From NCBI RefSeq assembly GCF_020524005.1, contig NZ_JAIVKK010000004.1:62001-126000 (forward strand): a DNA stretch of 64,000 bases. The letters are read 5' to 3'. This document shows, piece by piece, positions 1 through 8,313 of this stretch. A program made the translations under genes and the position numbers. The DNA comes from Microbulbifer aggregans. Its GTDB lineage: Bacteria; Pseudomonadota; Gammaproteobacteria; Pseudomonadales; Cellvibrionaceae. A model generated the notes under the pieces. It searched no databases, was not told the DNA's origin, and worked only from the letters and a program-made list of their open reading frames with translations. How positions within the stretch are numbered: the first letter of the stretch is position 1; every line of letters begins with the position of its first letter.

Positions 1-438
1 CTTGCCCACGTTGAGGGTCACCACATTGGCGATAACCGCGACCCAGGTCAGCACAATGCCGAGGCCGATCTGCCCGGCGACCCCCATGTCCGGCCAGAAC
101 AGCTGTTTTGCCACGCCGGCAAACAGGATGAAGATTGCCGGCATCCAGATCGCCACATTGACCCAGTAGCTCCAGCTGATGCGCGACGCCCAGCGGCCGC
201 CGAACGCATCCCGCACCCAGGCATAGATGCCGCCTTTTTCCGGGTAAGCGCAACCGAGCTCGGCAGACACCAGGGCAAACGGTACAAAGAAAAACAGGCC
301 GAGGAACAGCCACCAGAAAATACTGGAGGTGCCGATGGCGGCGGTGGCAGCAAGGGTGTCCACCAGCAGAATGGCGGACACGGTAAACAGGATCATGTCC
401 CGTTTGCCCAGATTCTTTTTGACGGCTACTTCGGTCAC
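1..438 (-). CDS. APC-family amino-acid permease, N-terminal part (truncated by window edge)
   Basis: Only the first 146 codons are inside the window; the reading frame is still open at base 1. It opens with GTG at 438, preceded by a GGGAG ribosome-binding sequence. The visible protein has a short cytosolic start, then hydrophobic segments and the helix 1-2 region typical of amino-acid/polyamine/organocation transporters (residues such as ILLVDTLAATAAIG followed by FVPFALVSAELGCAYPEKGG). The AELGCAYPEKGGIYAWV stretch is characteristic of the family. It lies 70 bases downstream of the aldehyde dehydrogenase in the same direction, so it probably supplies that pathway's substrate. The substrate cannot be read from the sequence. 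Confidence 0.8.
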   Translation of the reverse strand, partial: MTEVAVKKNLGKRDMILFTVSAILLVDTLAATAAIGTSSIFWWLFLGLFFFVPFALVSAELGCAYPEKGGIYAWVRDAFGGRWASRISWSYWVNVAIWMPAIFILFAGVAKQLFWPDMGVAGQIGLGIVLTWVAVIANVVTLNVGK

Positions 439-508
439 GGAGTTTCTCCCGCGTTAATTATTGTATTTCTTAGTTTGTGTTTTTCAGTGTCAGCCGGTGC
501 TTCGCGGA

Positions 509-1936
509 TTACTCCGCGGGCACACCCAGTTGTGCGGATTTGATTTCGGTAAATTCTTCCACACCGTGGTGGGAGAATTCCCGTCCGTTACCGCTCTGCT
601 TGTAGCCGCCAAACGGCGCCTGGTAGTTGAACTCGCCACCGTTGACGAAGCACAGACCGGCGCGAATGCGCCGCGCGATCGCCAGCGCGTCCTTGTGGTC
701 TTTGGCGTAAACACCGGAAGACAATCCGTAGGGGGTATCGTTGGCGATGGCCACGGCCTGGTCGAGGTCCTCGTAGGCGATCACACACAGCACCGGGCCG
801 AAAATTTCCTCGCGGGCGATACGCATGTCGTTGTTCACCTGCGCGAACACGGTCGGCCGCGCATAGAAGCCCTGCGCCAGCCCCTCCGGATTGCCGGCGC
901 CGCCACACAGCAGGGTCGCGCCCTCGTCGAGGCCGATCTGGATATAGTCCTGGACCTGCTGCCACTGGCGCCGGGACGACAGTGGGCCCATAAAGGCGCC
1001 TTCGCCCATGCCCACTTCGATCTCGGCCACGCGCGCGCGGATGATGTCCAGCGCTTCGTCATAGCGGCTCTGCGGTACCAGCATGCGCGTGAGCGCGGTA
1101 CAGGTCTGGCCGCTGTTGATCATCACGTCGTCCACGCCATAACGCACCGCAGCGGTGAAGTCGCTGTCGGCGGTGATGATGTAGGGCGACTTGCCACCCA
1201 GCTCCTGGGTCACGCGTTTTACGGTAGGGGCACAGGCCTTGGCAATCTCGATGCCGGCGCGGGTAGAGCCGGTAAACGACAGCATGTCCACCAGCGGGTG
1301 TTCACACAGCGCCTGACCGACAACCGGGCCGCGACCGGGCACCAGGTTAAAGACACCGGCGGGCAGGCCCGCTTCGTGGAAGATTTCCGCCATCAGGTAA
1401 TCCTGCAGCGGCGTCTGCTCGGACGGCTTGATCACCATGGTGCAACCGGCCGCCAGTGCGGCGCCGACCTTGCCGACAAACTGGTGCAGGGGGTAGTTCC
1501 AGGGATTGATAAAACCACACACCCCGACAGCTTCACGCCACACCAGCGAGTGGCCATGTTCGGCGGTCTCTTCGGTGATCCCGGTGTGCTCGGCGAACAG
1601 GCGCATGGCCTCGATCGGGCCCTCCACATGCAGCCAGCCGGTGATATGGCGGGGACAGCCCAGACTGTCGGATACCGCGGCGACCAGTTCATCCTGACGG
1701 GCTTCCATCAGGTCGGCGGCGCGCAGCAACAGCGCGCGGCGCTCACTGGCGGGGGTATTGGCCCAGGCATCGAACGTGCGGACGGCGGCCTGTACGGCGC
1801 GGTCCACATCGGACACGCTGCCCGCAGGTACGCGGGCAATGAGGGATTCGGTCGCAGGATTGATAGTTTCCAGCCATTCGCCGGAGGTGGAGGCTGTCCA
1901 CTGGCCATCGATATAGATCTTGTTATGGTTTTCCAT
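509..1936 (-). CDS. NAD(P)-dependent aldehyde dehydrogenase
   Basis: The protein has 475 residues from the ATG at 1936, the usual length for the ALDH superfamily. It begins with the common YIDGQW motif. It carries the catalytic and cofactor motifs in order: FINPWNYPLHQ near residue 143, the FTGSTRAG glycine turn, the general-base motif ELGGKSP, the nucleophile motif SGQTCTALTR, EEIFGPVL and the C-terminal PFGGYKQSGNGRE. It oxidises an aldehyde to a carboxylic acid in the cytosol. An in-frame ATG further upstream (2035) would add 33 residues unlike the family, so 1936 is preferred. It is followed by the permease and preceded by the LysR gene. The exact substrate is unknown; from context it may be an amino- or guanidino-aldehyde. 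Confidence 0.9.
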   Translation of the reverse strand: MENHNKIYIDGQWTASTSGEWLETINPATESLIARVPAGSVSDVDRAVQAAVRTFDAWANTPASERRALLLRAADLMEARQDELVAAVSDSLGCPRHITGWLHVEGPIEAMRLFAEHTGITEETAEHGHSLVWREAVGVCGFINPWNYPLHQFVGKVGAALAAGCTMVIKPSEQTPLQDYLMAEIFHEAGLPAGVFNLVPGRGPVVGQALCEHPLVDMLSFTGSTRAGIEIAKACAPTVKRVTQELGGKSPYIITADSDFTAAVRYGVDDVMINSGQTCTALTRMLVPQSRYDEALDIIRARVAEIEVGMGEGAFMGPLSSRRQWQQVQDYIQIGLDEGATLLCGGAGNPEGLAQGFYARPTVFAQVNNDMRIAREEIFGPVLCVIAYEDLDQAVAIANDTPYGLSSGVYAKDHKDALAIARRIRAGLCFVNGGEFNYQAPFGGYKQSGNGREFSHHGVEEFTEIKSAQLGVPAE

Positions 1937-2157
1937 CTTGCTCGACCTGCTTACTGCTGATGTGCGGTATGCCAGCGTCCGGAAGCGCCTGGCGCCAATT
2001 TCAACCAAAGAAATTGACGCGACATCGTCTAACAAACGGACAATCTGCGCAATAGTTAGTCTTATTCGAATGATTATTCAGTATGCGGGAAGGTCAAGCG
2101 GCTCTGTATCACCTGAAGAGGTGATAAGAGGACAGCAGAGCAATGCAGACGAGGAGC

Positions 2158-3135
2158 CTAGGGCGCGCCGGGCGGGGCCGCGGCGAGCTTCTGCTGCAAC
2201 GTTTGCGCCTCGGCGGCCAGCAACGCACCACGACTTTCCAGCCAGCGAAACACATGCTCCAGTACCAATCGCGCGCGGTCATTAAGGGTGTCACGGTGAT
2301 CAGTCACCAGAAACAAAAACTGGCCTATGGTGTAGGGCCGTTCTATCAGTGTCGCCAGACGACCGCTCTTCAGGTCCTCACTGACCTCCAACCGGTCGGC
2401 CAGCGCCACGCCCATACCCAGGCGCGCGGCCTCAATGGCCTGATAGGCGTAGTCCACCGCAACGCCATGCACTGCCGGCGCATAGCCCACATCCTGAGCG
2501 GTAAACCAACCCGGCCACTGCTGCTGCCGGTCATGCAGCAGCGGTAGCCCCAGCAGATCCAGCGGTCGCAGAGCCCGGCCCAGATTGCCCCGCGACTGCA
2601 ACAGCTGCGGACTCGCCACCGGCAGGTAGTGCTCCTGGTACAGCGGCGTTACCTCGCGGCCCGGTGCCTCCGACTCTCCCAGGCAAATGGCGATATCGGC
2701 TTCATTATCCAGTCGCCGCGCACGCGGCTCGATGGTGGTGACCCGCAGGCGAATTTCCGGATAGCGCTGCTGGACCTCAGCGAGAATTCGCAGCAACCAG
2801 CGACTGGCGATTGTGGCCGTAGTGGCGATCACAACCTCGCCGGAAAGATTGCCCGGGTCCAAAGTCAGCAGGCCCTGCTCCAGGCGGCCGAAAGCCTCGC
2901 TCACCGCCCGGTGCAACCGCTTGCCCGCCGCGGTCAGCGACAGACGATTGCCGGTGCGCAGGAACAGCGGCGTACCCAGGCGCTCCTCCAGCTCGCGGAT
3001 CTGGCGGCTGAGCGCCGGGTGCGATACATGCAACTCCTCCGCCGCCCGCCGCAGGTGACAGTGGCGCCCCACCGCATAAAAGCTGCGCAGGGAGGTCAGG
3101 GACAGGTTTCGGAGCTCGGCGGCCATGGTTTGCAT
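2158..3135 (-). CDS. LysR-family transcriptional regulator
   Basis: The N-terminal winged helix-turn-helix is clear (SLRSFYAVGRHCHLRRAAEELHVSHPALSRQIRELEERLG), followed by a periplasmic-binding-protein-like effector domain. At 325 residues it has family length. An upstream ATG at 3162 is unlikely because the extension would run through a perfect palindrome that looks like an operator; ATG codons at 3135 and 3126 are both possible starts. It is transcribed divergently from the M20 hydrolase gene and in the same direction as the aldehyde dehydrogenase and permease. By family behaviour it should autoregulate and activate the divergent genes in response to a pathway metabolite. The inducer is unknown. 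Confidence 0.9.
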   Translation of the reverse strand: MQTMAAELRNLSLTSLRSFYAVGRHCHLRRAAEELHVSHPALSRQIRELEERLGTPLFLRTGNRLSLTAAGKRLHRAVSEAFGRLEQGLLTLDPGNLSGEVVIATTATIASRWLLRILAEVQQRYPEIRLRVTTIEPRARRLDNEADIAICLGESEAPGREVTPLYQEHYLPVASPQLLQSRGNLGRALRPLDLLGLPLLHDRQQQWPGWFTAQDVGYAPAVHGVAVDYAYQAIEAARLGMGVALADRLEVSEDLKSGRLATLIERPYTIGQFLFLVTDHRDTLNDRARLVLEHVFRWLESRGALLAAEAQTLQQKLAAAPPGAP

Positions 3136-3143
3136 CTCGTTTA

Positions 3144-3160
3144 GGTGCCTTTTTGGCACC
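3144..3160. promoter_or_regulatory. Perfect palindrome, candidate LysR operator 1
   Basis: GGTGCC-TTTTT-GGCACC is a perfect 6-5-6 inverted repeat. It contains the T-N11-A pattern (TGCC-N5-GGCA) used by LysR-type regulators. It lies just upstream of the LysR start, in the divergent promoter region. Confidence 0.55.
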
Positions 3161-3167
3161 AATTCGG

Positions 3168-3184
3168 CAATTAATAGTTAATTG
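3168..3184. promoter_or_regulatory. Perfect palindrome, candidate LysR operator 2
   Basis: CAATTAATAGTTAATTG is a perfect 7-3-7 inverted repeat. Its centre is 24 bp from the centre of the neighbouring palindrome. This is consistent with paired recognition and activation sites for a LysR tetramer, or with overlap of a promoter. It sits about 70 bases before the hydrolase start. Confidence 0.45.
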
Positions 3185-3251
3185 TGTTCGCAAAATCAAA
3201 CCATAGACTTGTGCTAAACCCTATACATCCATTCACACAATAAAAGTCCGG

Positions 3252-4505
3252 ATGCATTTCATGACCGATATCCAGCAAGTCCGTATCAATGGCCAGCGCC
3301 TGTGGGACTCCCTGATGGAGATGGCCCGCATCGGCGCCACCGACAAAGGCGGCTGCAACCGCCAGGCCCTCACCGACCTCGACAAACAGGGCCGCGACCT
3401 CTTCGTAAAGTGGTGCGAAGAAGCCGGTTGCAGCGTCACTTTCGATGAAGTGGGAAATATCTTCGCCCAACGCGCCGGTAAAAACCCGGATCTGCCCCCA
3501 GTCCTCACCGGCTCCCATCTCGACACCCAGCCCACCGGCGGCAAGTTTGACGGTGTCTACGGCGTGCTCGCGGGCCTCGAAGTCGTGCGCAGCCTGAACG
3601 ACGCCCGCATCGAAACCCAAGCGCCACTGGAAGTGGCCGTGTGGACCAACGAAGAAGGCGCCCGCTTCTCCCCCGCCATGATCGGCTCCGGCGTCTGGGC
3701 CGGCGAGTTCGACCTCGATTATGCCTACGCCCGCGCGGACAAAGAAGGCAAAACCTTCGGCGAAGAACTGCAGCGCATCGGCTACAAAGGTGACACCCCC
3801 GCCAGGCCGCGCCCGCTCGCCGCCGCCTTCGAAGTACACATCGAACAGGGTCCGATTCTCGAAGCCGAAGAAAAAACCATCGGCGTTTTGAGCGGCGTAC
3901 AGGGAATGTACTGGTACGACCTCACCCTCATCGGCCAGCCCTGCCACGCCGGCCCCAGCCCCATGGAAACCCGCCGCGACCCGTTTATGGGCTTGCAAGC
4001 GATTCTCGACGCACTCTACAAACTCGCCGCCGAACACGGCCCCTGGGCCCGCGCCACCTTCGGTGACATCCGCGTCGAACCCGGCAGCCGCAACACCGTG
4101 CCGGAGAAACTCGTCCTCGCCGTCGACCTGCGCCACCCGGACCAGAAAATCCTCGATGCGATGGACCAGCGCTTCCGCGAAATCGCCGCGCGTGTGGCCG
4201 ACGACATCGGCCTCGAACACGATATCCGGGATGAATGGCGCTCCCCCGCCGTCGCCTTCGATCAGAAATGCGTGGAAGCCGTGCGCAGCTCCGTAGCCGA
4301 GCTCGGCTACAGCAACAAGGAAATGGTCTCCGGCGCCGGCCACGACTCCGTGTACATCTCCCGCGTGGCCCCCACCAGCATGATCTTTGTGCCCTGTGAA
4401 AAAGGCCTGAGCCACAACGAAGCGGAAAACGCGGAGCCAGAAGATCTGGAGGCCGGTGCAAATGTGCTGCTGCACGCGATGCTGAAAATGGCGAACCCGA
4501 GTTAA
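3252..4505 (+). CDS. M20-family N-carbamoyl-amino-acid hydrolase / allantoate amidohydrolase-like enzyme
   Basis: The 417-residue cytosolic enzyme has the dinuclear metal site of the peptidase M20 amidohydrolases: H89 in GSHLD, D100 in GGKFDG, E134/E135 in NEEGARF, H196 in HIEQG and H388 in SHNEAE. HAGPSPMETRRD (232-243) and RNTVPE (280-285) are substrate-pocket and dimer motifs of the beta-ureidopropionase, N-carbamoyl-L-amino-acid hydrolase and allantoate amidohydrolase branch. Known members cleave a ureido group to the free amine, CO2 and ammonia. ATG codons at 3252 and 3261 could both start translation; neither has a strong ribosome-binding site. The deiminase gene follows in the same direction, so this enzyme may remove the ureido group that the deiminase makes. 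That link is inference. Confidence 0.85.
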   Translation: MHFMTDIQQVRINGQRLWDSLMEMARIGATDKGGCNRQALTDLDKQGRDLFVKWCEEAGCSVTFDEVGNIFAQRAGKNPDLPPVLTGSHLDTQPTGGKFDGVYGVLAGLEVVRSLNDARIETQAPLEVAVWTNEEGARFSPAMIGSGVWAGEFDLDYAYARADKEGKTFGEELQRIGYKGDTPARPRPLAAAFEVHIEQGPILEAEEKTIGVLSGVQGMYWYDLTLIGQPCHAGPSPMETRRDPFMGLQAILDALYKLAAEHGPWARATFGDIRVEPGSRNTVPEKLVLAVDLRHPDQKILDAMDQRFREIAARVADDIGLEHDIRDEWRSPAVAFDQKCVEAVRSSVAELGYSNKEMVSGAGHDSVYISRVAPTSMIFVPCEKGLSHNEAENAEPEDLEAGANVLLHAMLKMANPS

Positions 4506-4575
4506 CCAGATTGGTGGATGCGCTCGTTTATCCACCCTGCGAGATTTCTTACAACGTAAATAAATTCAACGCGAA

Positions 4576-4687
4576 GCTCCTGATGCCGGGGGCCATTCGC
4601 GAGACCTTCTAAAACAGGGATGTTTTAGAAGAGCCCCCAGGGATGGGTTCACGGCGTGTCTCGCGAATGGTCACCGGTAGCAGGAGC
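4576..4687 (+). repeat. Three-copy palindromic element, copy A
   Basis: Two 30-base arms (4576-4605 and 4658-4687) pair at 26 of 30 positions. Immediately inside is a perfect 11-bp hairpin (4606-4616 with 4621-4631, loop GGGA). A 26-base unpaired segment follows (4632-4657), containing GGGATGGGTTCACGGCGT. The same architecture and the same unpaired segment recur at 18943-19053 and 48819-48929. It lies between the hydrolase and deiminase genes; the rest of the 235-base gap shows nothing else. Confidence 0.8.
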
Positions 4688-4740
4688 GCCACGGAGCCAA
4701 CACAGAGCTCCCAAAACCACTGAACTCGCCGAGAACCACA

Positions 4741-5652
4741 ATGACAGAATTTACCTACAAACACCGCAACGACAACGGCAACACCGCGCGCCTCGACAAC
4801 TGGGGTATCGACTCCGAATACGGCGTGCTCACCGACCTGCTTGTCGGCCCCATCGACCACTACACTTGGCAGATGGGCAACGCCGCCTCCCGCCGCTCCG
4901 TGCGCCTCGGCCGCCAGTTCGACGCCGCCGTCGCCAAACGCCAGCACCAGGAAATGCTCGACGCCTACAAACACGCCGGCGTCACCACCCACCTGCTGCC
5001 CGCCGACGCCAACCTCCCCTACCAGCTCTACGCCCGCGACAGCAGCGTCATGACCCCCTGGGGTCCGATTGTTACCCAGATGTACTCCCCCTGGCGCCGC
5101 GGCGAATGGGTCGACGTAGTAAAGACTTACCAGAAACTCGACATCCCCATTTACGACATCATCACCGCCGGCAGCCTGGAGGGCGGCGACTTCATGGTGC
5201 TGGAACCCGGCGTCATCCTGTGCGGCCACTCCGGCGAGCGCACCTCACCGCAGGGCTTCAAACAGATGAAAAGCTGGATTGAAAAAGAAGGCTGGGAAGT
5301 AAAAGGTTACGAATTCGACCCCTACTTCCTGCACATCGACGTGCTGGTAGCCGCACTGGCAGACAAATTAGTAGCCGTGTGCGTGGACGCGGTTGAGCCG
5401 GAACTGGTGCAGTGGTTCAAAGCCCGCAACTTCGAGATTATCGATATCTCCTACCCCCAGGTCATGGAGCTGGGCGTCAACGTAGTCGCGCTGGGTAACG
5501 ACCGCGTCATGCTGCCGTCCGACAACACCGAACTGAAAGAAAAGTGCCGCGCCCACGGCCTCGACGTGATCGACCCGGACATCTCCATGATCACCGCCGG
5601 CGGCGGCGGCGTGCACTGCATGTGCCAGCCGCTCGCACGCAAGCCGGGTTAA
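4741..5652 (+). CDS. Amidinotransferase / arginine-deiminase-superfamily enzyme
   Basis: The 303-residue protein has the guanidino-modifying enzyme fold: LYARDSSV (D100), EGGDFMV (E147, D150), FLHID (H198) and a C-terminal GGGGVHCMCQPLAR with probable nucleophile C293. The HCM-containing C-terminal motif resembles bacterial arginine deiminase more than agmatine deiminase. It is shorter than arginine deiminase (about 410 residues) and nearer the dimethylarginine dimethylaminohydrolase size. Members hydrolyse a guanidino group to a ureido group. Sitting after an N-carbamoyl-amino-acid hydrolase, it probably makes that enzyme's substrate from a guanidino acid. The exact substrate (arginine, guanidinobutyrate, guanidinopropionate, guanidinoacetate or a methylated arginine) is unknown. 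Confidence 0.8.
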   Translation: MTEFTYKHRNDNGNTARLDNWGIDSEYGVLTDLLVGPIDHYTWQMGNAASRRSVRLGRQFDAAVAKRQHQEMLDAYKHAGVTTHLLPADANLPYQLYARDSSVMTPWGPIVTQMYSPWRRGEWVDVVKTYQKLDIPIYDIITAGSLEGGDFMVLEPGVILCGHSGERTSPQGFKQMKSWIEKEGWEVKGYEFDPYFLHIDVLVAALADKLVAVCVDAVEPELVQWFKARNFEIIDISYPQVMELGVNVVALGNDRVMLPSDNTELKEKCRAHGLDVIDPDISMITAGGGGVHCMCQPLARKPG

Positions 5653-5665
5653 GCTTCATCCAAAT

Positions 5666-5694
5666 AAAAAGGGCTGCCATTGGCAGCCCTTTTT
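5666..5694 (+). terminator. Rho-independent terminator after the deiminase gene
   Basis: GGGCTGCC-att-GGCAGCCC is followed by TTTTT and preceded by AAAAA, so it may also work for the leftward small membrane-protein gene that ends close by. Confidence 0.85.
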
Positions 5695-5712
5695 ATGCCC
5701 GGAATCAGCGGG

Positions 5713-6114
5713 TTATTTCCCCTGAGCGCGCAGCAAACCGGAACCTGCTATGCCGCCCGCCGCGCAGGCCAGAATAATCACCAGCGGGGTCAGCGTACCC
5801 AGCGCCAGTGCGCCGATCCCCAGGCCGCGCATCGGCAACAGGATTAGCAGCAGGATACCGGCGGGAATCAATGAGAGCAGGAAACCGCGGGTAATCCAGC
5901 TTTTCTGCCACGGCAGCATAAAGATCAGGCCGCAGATACCACCCCAGACCACCCGTTGGTAGACGTAGGCACTGTGCAGGTGCGGCGCAATGTCCACATG
6001 CAGAAAGCGACTGAAACCGTAGTGCCCCATCGCCCACAGGGCAATTGCATATCCCAGCCCGGCGAAACAGCCGGCGGTGAAACAGAAGGACAGGTTTCTC
6101 AGGAATTCTCGCAC
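5713..6114 (-). CDS. Small four-helix membrane protein, unknown function
   Basis: The 133-residue protein is strongly hydrophobic with about four predicted membrane spans (roughly residues 8-30, 52-68, 74-93 and 100-127). No family was recognised. The frame is preferred over an overlapping alternative because its hydrophobic pattern is regular and it ends in a short basic tail. It is separated from purK by a leftward terminator, so it is probably its own transcription unit. Confidence 0.6.
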   Translation of the reverse strand: MREFLRNLSFCFTAGCFAGLGYAIALWAMGHYGFSRFLHVDIAPHLHSAYVYQRVVWGGICGLIFMLPWQKSWITRGFLLSLIPAGILLLILLPMRGLGIGALALGTLTPLVIILACAAGGIAGSGLLRAQGK

Positions 6115-6253
6115 TTACTACCTCCACAAATGGTATCCGCGAAACAGTTTCAGTTGGGAACTGATTGTGGAGAAGTATGCCAGAACCACGACACCGAATC
6201 GCAAACCGCCGTGCACTTTTACCGGTCAGCGTGGAAATGGAATAACAAGGAAT

Positions 6254-6302
6254 AAAAAACGCACTGCCCCGATAGGCAAGGAGAAGTCTGGGGCAATGCG
6301 TT
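6254..6302 (-). terminator. Terminator of the purE-purK unit
   Basis: On the minus strand a 13-base arm (positions 6302-6290, ending in GCCCC) pairs, with one mismatch, with 6270-6258, and is followed by TTTTTT. It lies directly after the purK stop. Confidence 0.75.
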
Positions 6303-6321
6303 CAGAAAGGAAAATTCAGTT

Positions 6322-7437
6322 TCAGGCGGGACGCTTGGTTTCGCCGTACAGCTCTTCCAGCATCGCTTCAATACGTGCAGCCAGTACATCCTGGGAATCG
6401 TCCAGCAGGATCACATGACCCATCTTGCGGCCCGGGCGCAGACCCTTGCCGTAAGACCAGACGCCTTCATTCTGCAGCGCCGGCTTTTTATCCACGCCCA
6501 GCATATTGATCATAACCGCCGGGCGCGCCGCTTCGGTATCGCCCAGCGCCATGCCCAGGATCGCGCGTACGTGGTTGGCGAACTGGCTGGTCTTGGCGCC
6601 GGCCAACGTCCAGTGACCGCTGTTGTGTACCCGCGGCGCCAGCTCGTTGATCAGCAGGCCGTCGTCGGTGACGAAACACTCCATCGCCAGCACGCCCACG
6701 TAGTCCCAGGCGTTCATCAGGGTGGCCAGGTAAGTTTCGGCGGTGTGCTGCAGTTCTTCACTGACGTGCGGCGCCGGTGCGGTGGAAACCAGCAGCGTGC
6801 CGTTGTAGTGATCGTTTTCCGCCAGTGGGTAGGTAACCACCTTACCATCGGCGGTGCGCGCACCGATCAGGGATACCTCACGGGAGAAGTTGATGCCCTT
6901 CTCCACCACGTATTCAGACTCCGGCACATCATTGGCGATGGCCACGAGATCTTCATCGCTGTTCACCCGCCACTGGTTCTTGCCGTCATAACCGTGTTCA
7001 CAGCTCTTGATGAACGACGGATAGCCCAGCTGTTTCACTGCCGCGCAGATTTCATCGTAATTGTTGGCGGGCAGGAAGGGCGCGACCGGCAGGCCGGCAG
7101 CAGTGATCGCCGTTTTCTCGCGCAGACGGTGCTGGGTTTTCTCGAATGCATCCGGGCGCGGATACACCGGGCAGCACTGTTCCAGCGCGCGCAGCAGCTC
7201 AACAGGTACACCTTCACGCTCGGCGGTGATCACTTCCGGGCTACCCATAGCTTCGTAAAGGGCGGCAATATCGTCGCCTTCATGGGCGTGCACGATGGTG
7301 CCGAGACCTTCCACACAGGTGGTGTTCTCGTCGCCCTCAGCGAGGAAACTGAACTCGATACCCAGCGGGCGGGCCTCCTGGGCCATCATTTGTGCCAGCT
7401 GGCCACAGCCAACAATACCTACGCGTCTGACCGTCAT
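6322..7437 (-). CDS. purK: 5-(carboxyamino)imidazole ribonucleotide synthase
   Basis: The 371-residue ATP-grasp enzyme opens with VGIVGCGQLAQMMAQEARPLG, the PurK N-terminal nucleotide-fold motif. It carries FIKSCEHGYDGKNQW, FSREVSLI and the C-terminal ATP-grasp motif INELAPRVHNSGHWT. It carboxylates aminoimidazole ribonucleotide with ATP and bicarbonate, step 6 of purine synthesis in bacteria. It lies 42 bases downstream of purE in the same direction, the classic purEK operon. Confidence 0.97.
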   Translation of the reverse strand: MTVRRVGIVGCGQLAQMMAQEARPLGIEFSFLAEGDENTTCVEGLGTIVHAHEGDDIAALYEAMGSPEVITAEREGVPVELLRALEQCCPVYPRPDAFEKTQHRLREKTAITAAGLPVAPFLPANNYDEICAAVKQLGYPSFIKSCEHGYDGKNQWRVNSDEDLVAIANDVPESEYVVEKGINFSREVSLIGARTADGKVVTYPLAENDHYNGTLLVSTAPAPHVSEELQHTAETYLATLMNAWDYVGVLAMECFVTDDGLLINELAPRVHNSGHWTLAGAKTSQFANHVRAILGMALGDTEAARPAVMINMLGVDKKPALQNEGVWSYGKGLRPGRKMGHVILLDDSQDVLAARIEAMLEELYGETKRPA

Positions 7438-7479
7438 TTTCCGCTACACCTCGTAAACGTTCAGTAATCTCAAACCGGC

Positions 7480-7971
7480 TTATTCAACTTCGAACGGCAC
7501 GCCGGCGCTCTGGTTTTCGCGCCAGGCGATCAGGCGTTTTTGCAGTTCCGGGTCAGTCAGGGACAGCATCTGCGCCGCCATCAGGCCCGCATTGAATGCG
7601 CCGGAAGCGCCCACCGCCTGGGTGGCAACGGCAACGCCCTTGGGCATCTGTACGATAGACAGCAGGCTGTCCATTCCAGTCATGAACTTGCTCGCCACCG
7701 GCACGCCGATCACCGGCAGTGGGGTCATGGCCGCAATCATGCCGGGCAGATGCGCGGAGCCGCCAGCACCAGCGATGATCACCTGGGTACCGCGCTCATG
7801 GGCCGTGGTGGCGAACTCGACCATACGCTGCGGGGTGCGGTGCGCAGAAACTACGGCGGTGGCGAAGGGAACACCGAGATCGGTAAGTGGCTTGGTCGCC
7901 ATTTCCATGGTCGGCCAGTCAGATTGGGATCCCATCACGATGGTGACTTTTTCAAACGGAAGCTGATTCAC
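7480..7971 (-). CDS. purE: N5-carboxyaminoimidazole ribonucleotide mutase
   Basis: The 163-residue enzyme carries the PurE signature [20 protein letters not shown] and [24 protein letters not shown]. It moves the carboxyl group from N5 to C4, using the product of PurK. The start is GTG at 7971, preceded by GGAG about 12 bases upstream. No in-frame ATG gives a better start. Confidence 0.97.
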   Translation of the reverse strand: MNQLPFEKVTIVMGSQSDWPTMEMATKPLTDLGVPFATAVVSAHRTPQRMVEFATTAHERGTQVIIAGAGGSAHLPGMIAAMTPLPVIGVPVASKFMTGMDSLLSIVQMPKGVAVATQAVGASGAFNAGLMAAQMLSLTDPELQKRLIAWRENQSAGVPFEVE

Positions 7972-8313
7972 TTACGGTTAACTCCGGTGTTGCACGAGCG
8001 CCAGCCTGGCGGGGTTCGCAGCACTAATAAATAAGGGTAATCGCCTAGGACAGCGTCATGGATACGCCGGTTTTGGCCCAAGGCTCGACTACGGCCGCCG
8101 GCCGCCCCGATTTAGGGGCGTGAAGGATACCAAAACTCAGCAAGAAAGCACCCTGCAGGCCGAATTCCGGGAGTCGGAGCGGTCTTGCAAGCTTTCCGGC
8201 CGGCGATCCCGCTCAATCGAGACTAAGCACGCCGAACCAATCCCTGAACCATAGTGTGCCGCAGGGGTTGCGGCACCCACCTGTGACCGGGTGGTTTTAA
8301 TGAGATCCGCGAG
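7972..8313. other. 342-base gap between aroE and purE
   Basis: No coding potential was seen. On the minus strand, TATCCT at 8129-8124 is preceded by TGG, an extended -10 that could drive purEK. CGCCCC-gattta-GGGGCG (8103-8120) lies just inside the resulting leader. A second hairpin, GTGCCGCA with TGCGGCAC near 8259-8280, is followed on the plus strand by a CCACC/GGTGG stem and TTTT. A 6S-like or other small RNA was considered but not supported. Confidence 0.35.

Noticed and set aside
461-1960. 499-codon plus-strand open frame
   Set aside because: It is antisense to the aldehyde dehydrogenase, which has complete family motifs; the frame has low-complexity, family-less sequence typical of a GC-rich shadow.
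3171-4535. 454-codon minus-strand frame
   Set aside because: It is the antisense of the M20 hydrolase and lacks recognisable motifs.
7972-8313. Possible 6S or other structured RNA in the aroE-purE gap
   Set aside because: There are hairpins, but no conserved core of 6S, tmRNA, RNase P or SRP RNA could be matched, and no clear promoter-terminator pair was seen.
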